From NCBI GenBank assembly GCA_001430745.1, contig KQ481938.1, positions 1,762,285 to 1,825,151 of the forward strand: a stretch of DNA of 62,867 bases, written 5' to 3'. The position numbers and the translations under genes are program-made. The notes below the pieces were generated by a model. That model was not told the origin of the DNA, searched no databases, and saw nothing but the letters and a program-made list of their open reading frames with translations. Source of the stretch: Auxenochlorella pyrenoidosa (Eukaryota > Chlorophyta > Trebouxiophyceae > Chlorellales > Chlorellaceae). Shown here in pieces: positions 56,612 through 62,867 of the stretch. The number at the start of each line of letters is the position of its first letter. The stretch's first letter is position 1.

Positions 56612-57540
56612 TCTTGCTGTCGAGCGATCAGGGCTTTCGCAGCCAAGAGCCTGGCGCGCTCAGGGCAATCCCAAGCGATTTGTCAGCGCTGATCCTCTGA
56701 TCGATCGATCAAAATGCATTGGTGCAGCCCCTGGTGCATGCTGTGCAAATTGCAAAGTGCCGAGCAGGTCGGGGTGCTACTCCGGCTCTCTTTGTGAGCT
56801 CCTTCAGGTGTTGGCGGCGATCTGTAAGCAGTCCCAGACTGTAGCGAGGATCCCAACACCTCGCTGGCCTGGAGAACCGGCACGCGAACACGCGCGTCGC
56901 GTGCACCCGCCCTGCAACTACTGCTCTTGCGGAGCCAAGTGCTTTTGACGGCCAGCGTCTCCAGCAGTGCAGGAGCCCACTGGAACAGCCGGTGCCGTCT
57001 TAACCGAGCCCGGCAGCGGTGCCACCGACTGCTGTAGCAAGCAGCACCATGCAGAGCCTGCAAACCTGGTTTGCCGGCTCGGCGCCAGACAAGGAGCCGC
57101 AGGGCTCCAGCTTGCTGAGCGAGTGGAACAAGTACAGCAGCAGCGGTGCTGGTAGCAGCGGCACCGCAGCTCCCGCCAGCACCGCCCAGCTGGTCAGCGT
57201 TGAGGAGGGAGGTGCCCCCACCACTGCTGGCGCATCAGGTGCGCAGCCCTGTCCCATGAGCTTCAGGTGGAGCCGCCCGCAGCGCGGCAGGCGACCGCGC
57301 CTTACAGTGGCAGGCGTGCAGCAGGCCAGCTGCTGCTGTGAGGCCAGTAGAGCCTGAAGTGTGCCTGCGCGCTGCTCCCTGCGTGCTGCAGGCGCGCTGA
57401 AGAGCCTGGCAACGATGGTCACCAGCGCGGCTACCAGCGCGGCAGCGGCAGCCTCGGGAGCCACTTCCAAGTGCGCCGGGGGCCCGCCCCCCCCATCGAT
57501 TCCCCAGTCCCCGCTGCGCCAGCGCTGCTGCCCTGCGCCT
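53434..57540. repeat. Duplication block Y, copy 2
   Basis: Direct-orientation copy of 40396-44545. It carries the disabled LRR-PIN copy, the shared promoter and the first exons of the intact SFT2 gene, which continues into unique sequence after about 57540. Confidence 0.88.
56612..57048. promoter_or_regulatory. Bidirectional promoter between LRR-PIN copy 2 and intact SFT2
   Basis: Nearly identical to 43606-44041, including the TGATCGATCGATCA palindrome at about 56695-56710. It drives the intact SFT2 gene on plus and the broken LRR-PIN copy on minus. Confidence 0.55.
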
Positions 57541-58841
57541 CCCATCCCTGCAGCTCTGTCGCCTGCCAGCTGCACCCCCGCGCCGACCCCTCGCCCCTCT
57601 TCACCCTTCCCACACGTGTGCAGCATCCCCAGCACAACGCAGTGGACCTACTTTGCCTTCTTCCTTGGCAGCGGTGAGCGGCAGGCGCATGAGCAGGCGC
57701 AGGCACGCGCTGCATTGCTCTGCCTGGGCTCAAAAACCACTTGCTTGTATCCGGCGACCAACAGAGGGTCCCGCCTGCTGACGCCCCCTGTTGCCTGCCT
57801 CTCCCCCCGCCAGGCGTGCTCTTCCTGGCCATGGCATTCTTCCTCTTCCTGCCTATGATTATTCTGGCCCCCGCCAAGTTTGCCATGACCTTCTCCATCG
57901 GCTCCGGTGAGGCGGCGCGCGTGCCGCCACCGCTGCCATGCCTGCGGCGCCCAACTTGCACAAATGCCTGCCCGTAGCATGCGTCGGGTGTGCGTGGTGC
58001 GAGAGCACGGCTTGCTGACAACCTTGCCCAGCACACCTCTGGCGGCCTGCCTGCTGAGCCCTCCTGCCCCTGCCCTGTCCCCGAGCAGCGCTGCTGATTG
58101 CATCGCTGGGCGCTCTCAAGGGCTGGAAGACCATGTTTGGGCACCTGCTATCCAAGGAACGCCTGCCGTTTGCGGGAGGTGAGCGGAGGCCCCCCTGGAG
58201 GGGTTGCGGCGTGCCGGTGCTGCCCAAGGAGCATGCCGCACCCTGCTCTTGCCGCCTCTGCCTGTCATCCAAGTCATCCCCCCTGCTGGGCGCGCCTGCC
58301 AGCGCTCACCTGTGCCTGGGCCCCTCCCCACTGCAGCCTACTTTGGCTCGCTGCTGGCCACGCTGTACGTCTCCCTCGTCATGCATTCCTACCTCTTCTC
58401 CCTGGTCTTCTGCGGCGCACAGGTGGGGCAGGGGGGGGGGGGGGGCAGGCGCTTTCGCTGCTGCTGTTTAAAAATGGCGACGCAATGCGGGAAGAAGTTC
58501 AGCCCGGCACTTGCAGTCGACGACGTCTGGAGCGCAGCCTGGCCCCAGCCGGCTCCCCATTGTGTGGTCTGCTGCCCTTCCCCTGCCCATGCAGCTTGTC
58601 ACGCTCGTCTACTACGTTGCCAGTTACTTCCCGGGTGGCACAGCCGGGGCGCAGGTGGGCACAGCAGCAGGGCAGGGGGAGCAACTGCAATTGGCAGGTC
58701 TGCTGCTGCTTGGACCAGAGGGCAAACCACGTCACTCCTCTCGGCCCTCTTCCTGCCATGCTGCAGTCGGTCATTGGACTGGCTGGGCGGGGGGCAATGT
58801 CTCTGGGCGGCGCCTCGCTGCGGGCCATCTTCAGCAAGTGA
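57049..58841 (+). CDS. SFT2-like Golgi vesicle-transport membrane protein (Got1/Sft2 family)
   Basis: Eight exons from ATG 57049: MQSLQTWFAGSAPDKEPQGS; ALKSLATMVTSAATSAAAAA (about 57395); IPSTTQWTYFAFFLGSG (about 57625); VLFLAMAFFLFLPMIILAPA followed by KFAMTFSIGS (about 57815); ALLIASLGALKGWKTMFGHL and LSKERLPFAG (about 58090); AYFGSLLATLYVSLVMHSYL and FSLVFCGAQ (about 58337); LVTLVYYVASYFPGG (about 58595); and SVIGLAGRGAMSLGGASLRA with TGA at 58839-58841. Four hydrophobic helices, the 'PxKFAMTFSIGS' loop and the 'YYVASYFPGG' ending are family hallmarks. Sft2 proteins act in fusion of endosome-derived vesicles with the late Golgi. The Ser/Ala-rich N-terminus is longer than in yeast. This is the only complete copy in the window; the one at 44 kb lacks all membrane helices. 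Confidence 0.9.
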
Positions 58842-59447
58842 TGGCTGCTGCATGGGGCACACGGCACCTTGAAATCCAAGTAGTCCAGTGCCGTCCGTGC
58901 CAGCTTGATTTTCTCATGCACTTGTGAGCGCGAAATCATCGGCAGAAAGCCCAACAGGAGCAGGCCTTCCCACAGGGAGCAAAGCAGTGGCCGGAATAGA
59001 GCTTGATGGCGACTAGTAGAAACTTTCAAGCGAGGAATTCCCCAACGTTGCCTGGCTCGGCGAGGGTTCTGCTGCCAAGCGACCACTCATCGTGCGCACG
59101 CTGGCTGTGCAGTGTTGCGCTGGCTGCAACAAATGCAGGCCATGTTCTTATGAATAGCTTCTGGTCAGTGGGAGTTTTCTGGAGTGTGGTGCAACAGTCG
59201 GCAGAGCACTCGGGCCTGCTGTGGCACCGGGTGGTCCAGGATCGTGTGTGGGTAAGCAGGGCAGGTACACTTGCGCACAGCCTATGCCCGCCCCAGCTCC
59301 CTGATTTACTGCTGACACCCACCACTCTGCTCAGCAGCCCGCTTTACACGCGAGCAGCAATGGTGGAAAAGGCGTCACAACCACGCGGTGCAGCGCCCAC
59401 GGGCCACCCTGCAGCTTGCTGCCTCTGTGGAACAGCACCCGAGCGCT
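58842..59447. other. Intergenic region between convergent genes
   Basis: 3' flanks of SFT2 and PIG-H. No gene or repeat recognised. Confidence 0.5.
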
Positions 59448-60760
59448 TCACTTGCGCTTCTTGGGCTCCGACTTGCTGCCCTTGGCGGCGGCGCCCTTGT
59501 CCGCCAGCAGCGGCTCCAGCTCCTCGAGCACCTCCCGCAGCAGCGCGGGGCTGGGCAGCAGGTTGGGGAAGGCCAGCGCGGCCTCGCCGTGCTCGCCCTC
59601 CGGGACGGGCGTGCCGTCGCGCTCCTTCAGCAGCAGCGCCAGGTGGGTGCGCTTCTTGCGAAAGGTAAGCGCATGCTGTGGGCGAGGGGGGTGGGGGGTG
59701 AGGGGTGGCCGGGCATTTGAGGCCTTGGAGCAGCGTGCGCTGGCGCCCTGTCGTGGGTCGGCGCCAGCTAGCGGGCCGGGCGAGCGGCAGGACGGGGGCA
59801 CCAAGCGGCAGCTCTCAACATCTCCAGCGTCTCCTCCTCTACTTGATGTCCCGGCTGGCGCCACCCTGTCATCATGCCTGCGCCCTCACAGCCCCTCGGC
59901 AGGTTGCGCTGCAGCCACACGACACGGCAGCGGCGCGCAGCGCACCTCGTGGATGGTGGCCCCTTCCAGCCGCTCCATCTTCAGGGCACGTGCCTGCCCC
60001 TTGTAGCCGCAGCGGCGCCGCGCCTGCAGCAGCACCCCCTTGCCTGGCAGCCAGACCAGGGTCTCCTGGTACACCTGGGGAGGGCAGAGAGGGGGACGAA
60101 ATGGCCTGCTTGGTTCGCAGAGGGTGTGGGTGCTGGGCATGAGCTGCGGCAAAGCTGGCAGCCAGCGCAGTTGGCAGCTCGCCAGCCGGCAGCGTGGTGT
60201 CCACCTGGGCTGCTCAACAAGCGTCTGTCTGTCGTGTGCGTAGCTGCCAACGAACAGCTCTGCAGGCAGGCCGCACTTCACCGGCGCCCCCCTCACCTCG
60301 ACAAAGCCCTGCAGCAGCAGCACGAGCAGCGCAAAAGCGGTGCCCAGGGGGCCCGCCTGCTGCCACGCGAACCCCCAGCTCTTGAGCGTCTGCAAGGTCA
60401 CGGGAAGGGACAGCCACGGGTGAGGGACGCGACGAGCTCGAGGCGCAAGCCAGCTGCCCTGAATCGCACAACCACAATAACCACAACATGTGCAGCAGGT
60501 TAGGGGGGTGCAGGCGTGGGACATGGGGAGATCAGAGCATGCCCCATTTGGCATCTGGTTTGGAGATCCCTTTTGAGGGATCTCTGGGGGCGCAAGATGC
60601 TCCACCCCGGCCTCCCTGCACTCACGTAGGCGGCCATGCCTGCGAGCACGCCGCAGGGCAGCAGGTCTGAAAGCCCCAGGAGGGGCCGCGTCAGCGTCCA
60701 CGTTACCGAGCCATCATCGTCGCGCTCGACGGTGAGCCTCTCCTTGTCCAGGATGCTCAT
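59448..60760 (-). CDS. PIG-H-like subunit of GPI-GlcNAc transferase
   Basis: Four exons on the minus strand. Exon 1 from ATG 60760: MSILDKERLTVERDDDGSVT, then RPLLGLSDLLPCGVLAGMAA (first hydrophobic segment). Exon 2 (about 60390-60298): GPLGTAFALLVLLLQGFVE (second). Exon 3 (60075-59948): VYQETLVWLPGKGVLLQARR, then ALKMERLEGATIHE. Exon 4 (about 59680-59448): HALTFRKKRTHLALLLKERD, then LLPSPALLREVLEELEPLL and a Lys-rich tail ending KKRK. Two helices followed by 'ESLxVLxGxGVQLxTR....IPxxxIxDVVIxE....YLAxxL....LLPRLxxLxEVxxxL' is the PIG-H domain. PIG-H is part of the ER complex that starts GPI-anchor synthesis by adding GlcNAc to phosphatidylinositol. The C-terminal KKRK could be an ER-retention-like signal. 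Confidence 0.75.
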
Positions 60761-62043
60761 GGCGGTGCCTGCAGGCAGCGGCGACGGCGGCGGCAACGGC
60801 CATGGTGGCAGCTCAGAGCGAGCGGACCAGGGGCGCTGTAGTGCGCCCACCCCCGCGGCGCTCTGGTTGTCTTCAATGTTATATGGTCGCAGGGGCGCGG
60901 AGCACGGTGCCCAGAAGTTGCAATCAAGCACACTCTGAAAGCTCAGCGTACCGCTGTTGAATAATGGTTCAGGCCGGAAAGAAGCGAACGCAGCACAGAA
61001 GGATGCACATGCATGCCGGGCTAGACCACCACCCTGCTGGGGCGTGACAGCTGGCTCACGCTGCCGCCGACGGGCGGACGCCTCCTCCTTTGATTCAGCA
61101 AGCGAGCAACAAGCAGCAGGCCAGGAGACGACGCTGCAGACTCATGGCCGACCCAAACCTCGCGTCAGCACATTGTTTGTCTTTAAGGCAGCAGCAACCC
61201 TGGGTACCCAGCATGCTGCACCAGGCCATGCAGCATTTCTTGGGTTTGCTACCACCGCGTCAGCCTGCCTGCCGTTATGACAACGCGCACCACAGGCGCA
61301 GTTGCACTATAAAGCGACAAGTGAGCACGTGGGCGCTGCGGGCGTGCCACGCACTCACAGGCTGACCCAGGCGCAACGCTCTGATCTCCCACGCTACGTA
61401 GGGCGTGACAGCTGGCTGATGCTGCCGCCTGACGGTGGTTGCGCCTCAAGTTTTACAAGCACCAGGCCAGGTAAGCGATGTTGAAAACTGGTAAAAAAAA
61501 CAATCATAATGGTCGGCCTTCAACGCAGCAACAGCCAGGATGCCCAGGGGACATGCAAGTGGCGGGAAAAGAGTTGGAAACAGGCAGGCACGAACGCACT
61601 TGTGTACCCATGTACTTCTGATGTACTGTAGGAGGGAAGCCAGTGTAGACACACCATTAACAAAGCATGGGGTATAATGTAACTTATATCAACCCTGCAA
61701 GATGCAGCAGAGAACGCACACTCATGCCACAGAAGTTGCGTGCAGGGCTCAGTCGCTGCCACCGTTCCGGGTGTGCGCATCAGCGTCTTAAACGCCACCT
61801 GCAGAAGCAGCCGCATGCTCGGCAGCAGTCTGATCGAGCAGTGCCCTGCACAGCAATGCAGACAGTTTGAGCATGTCGGGCATCATTCGAGCGGGCGTCA
61901 GGTTGGTGTGTGCGCCTGTTGCCGCATCTCAGCAGGCAGCAAGCGCCCTGCCCCTGGCTTGCCACAGCGCGGCCAGAGACCCTGCTCGGCACGCCTGCAG
62001 ATGCAGGGTGCTGGCTCCTGCGCATGCGCATTGCAGGGCGTCC
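60761..62043. other. Intergenic region with a diverged direct repeat
   Basis: No gene is supported. Two related segments, about 61038-61215 and 61398-61545, share GGGCGTGACAGCTGGCT, GCTGCCGCC, a CAGGCCAGG block and a GCAGCAAC...CAGG block in the same order, with many differences. The stretch 61480-61700 is AT-rich. Confidence 0.5.
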
Positions 62044-62867
62044 TCACTTGAGCTCGTGCACAATGTGCTCGAACGCGGGGCGCTCTGCCGGGGTGGCTGC
62101 CCAGCAGCGCTGCATGAGGGCGACGTAGGCGTCCAGGCCCTGCAGGCAGTGGTGTGCGCAACCTGTGAGCTGGCATGCAGTGCTCCCTCCTCTTGTTGCT
62201 GCTTGTGTGTCTTTGTTGGCGGAAAGCACCAGCCGCGTGTACTCTGCAAGTCAGTCCTCTGTTTCAGGCAACTGGGGAGCTAATGTGTGTTACAATCACC
62301 CCGCATGGTAGGCCCTGGTGGACCGGGACAGGGGGCAGTTAGGCGTGCCAGGCCACCGTCCTGCCCGGGGGAGCAACTGGGGAGCCTAACCGGGCCAGCA
62401 AGGCACTTGCCTGGAAGTCGGCTGTGTCGGTGCCGGGCAGCTGGTCGCGTGGAGGGATGTCTGGCCGCCGTCCCCGCACCACATGCGTCGCCAGCTGTGC
62501 ATGAAAAGAACATGTGTGGTGTGGGGTGGTCAAGGGTGACCAAGCAGCGTATTCTCCACACCTCTTATGGCCGCCCAGGGTTGGATGGGCCCAGGCACGC
62601 CCCCGGCGGCCCTACCTGCCACTGATTGAGGTGGCGCAGCTCCGCAAAGGGCATCTGCCAGGTCAGCAGCTCCCACAGCACCACTCCGAAGCTGAACACG
62701 TCTGCAGGCGCACGGGCGTGTGTGTGTGTGTGTGCGCGTGCGCGGAGGTTGGGGTGTGCGCGTGGATGTTGGGGGGTGGGTGGGTGGTGGTGTGGTGTGT
62801 GTGGTGGGGGGTGGGGGGGGGGGCCGGCGGGACGTGTGCAGCGCTGCACGCCCACCTGGGGGTCCTT
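62044..62867 (-). CDS. Protein kinase (TKL/Raf-like), C-terminal part only
   Basis: A minus-strand gene entering from the right edge. Exons: about 62703-62618 (DVFSFGVVLWELLTWQMPFA, then ELRHLNQWQ), about 62505-62412 (VVRGRRPDIPPRDQLPG, TDTADFQ), and about 62141-62044 (GLDAYVALMQRCWAATPAER, PAFEHIVHELK, stop). These are kinase subdomains IX-XI; the last Arg is the conserved one in the CW..xPxxRP motif. The gene parallels the receptor-like kinase at 12-20 kb (SDVFSFGVV...LTWSIPW; GLDAYVALLQRCWAQNP), so the two are paralogs. The donor at 62411 appears to be GC (TTCCAG|GCAAGT). The rest of the gene, including any ectodomain, lies outside. Confidence 0.8.
62715..62835. repeat. GT/GC-rich microsatellite in a kinase intron
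   Basis: A TGTGTGTGTGTGTGTGCGCGTG run near 62718-62740 is followed by a GGTGGTGTGG...GGGGGTGGGGGG stretch to about 62823, between two kinase exons. Confidence 0.8.

Noticed and set aside
1..62867. CRISPR array, prophage, IS element, retrotransposon, tRNA or rRNA
   Set aside because: No regularly spaced repeats, transposase, reverse transcriptase or integrase motifs, terminal repeats or structured RNA genes were recognised on either strand.

Overview
This is a nuclear genomic fragment from a GC-rich green alga, most likely a trebouxiophyte of the Chlorella/Micractinium kind. Almost every gene is cut into short exons by introns of the GTGAG(T)...CTGCAG type. Homopurine and poly-G runs sit in introns. 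TGTAA, the green-algal polyadenylation signal, follows at least one gene. The gene set is eukaryotic and plastid-bearing: a fibrillin, a SOUL heme protein, a splicing factor, F-box/LRR, GARP, SFT2 and PIG-H. There are no operons, and no rRNA, tRNA, CRISPR or intact transposon was recognised. Exon positions were assigned by eye from splice sites and protein motifs. Starts are less certain than cores. One 707-bp run of N (31959-32665) lies inside a gene.

Layout. 1-2016 (-): 3'-truncated plastid fibrillin. 2363-4499 (+): SOUL heme-binding protein. 6116-6933 (+): small profilin-like protein. 7782-11468: a head-to-head pair, a small two-helix membrane protein (-) and a multi-exon helical protein (+). 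11963-19815 (+): receptor-like TKL kinase with signal peptide, Cys-containing ectodomain, one membrane helix and kinase domain. 20940-24569 (-): RBM39/CC1-type splicing factor. 24810-29269 (+): stand-alone glutamate 5-kinase. 29815-33730 (+): protein with two tandem GARP DNA-binding repeats. 34358-38276 (-): F-box/LRR protein. 38646-43605 (-): RGG-LRR-PIN protein, a putative Swt1-like RNase. 44042-49045 (+): a chain of broken copies of SFT2, PIN and F-box/LRR. 49338-52789: a second copy of the 7.8-11.5 kb gene pair. 53430-56611 (-): disabled second copy of the RGG-LRR-PIN gene. 57049-58841 (+): intact SFT2. 59448-60760 (-): PIG-H. 62044-62867 (-): 3' end of a second kinase.

The main event in the window is a nested segmental duplication. 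Block X (F-box/LRR plus the PIN half of the LRR-PIN gene, 34.4-40.1 kb) recurs inverted at 44.8-49.0 kb. Block Y (5' half of LRR-PIN, its divergent promoter and the 5' part of SFT2, 40.4-44.5 kb) recurs in direct orientation at 53.4-57.5 kb. Block Z (the small gene pair, 7.1-11.6 kb) recurs at 49.1-53.3 kb and is much more diverged. One working copy of each gene in X and Y appears to survive: F-box/LRR at 34 kb, LRR-PIN at 38-43 kb, SFT2 at 57 kb. Their partners carry frameshifts, stop codons or missing exons.

The strongest candidates for undescribed biology are the RGG-LRR-PIN architecture, the tandem-GARP protein, the algal receptor-like kinase, and the lineage-specific head-to-head gene pair kept in two copies.
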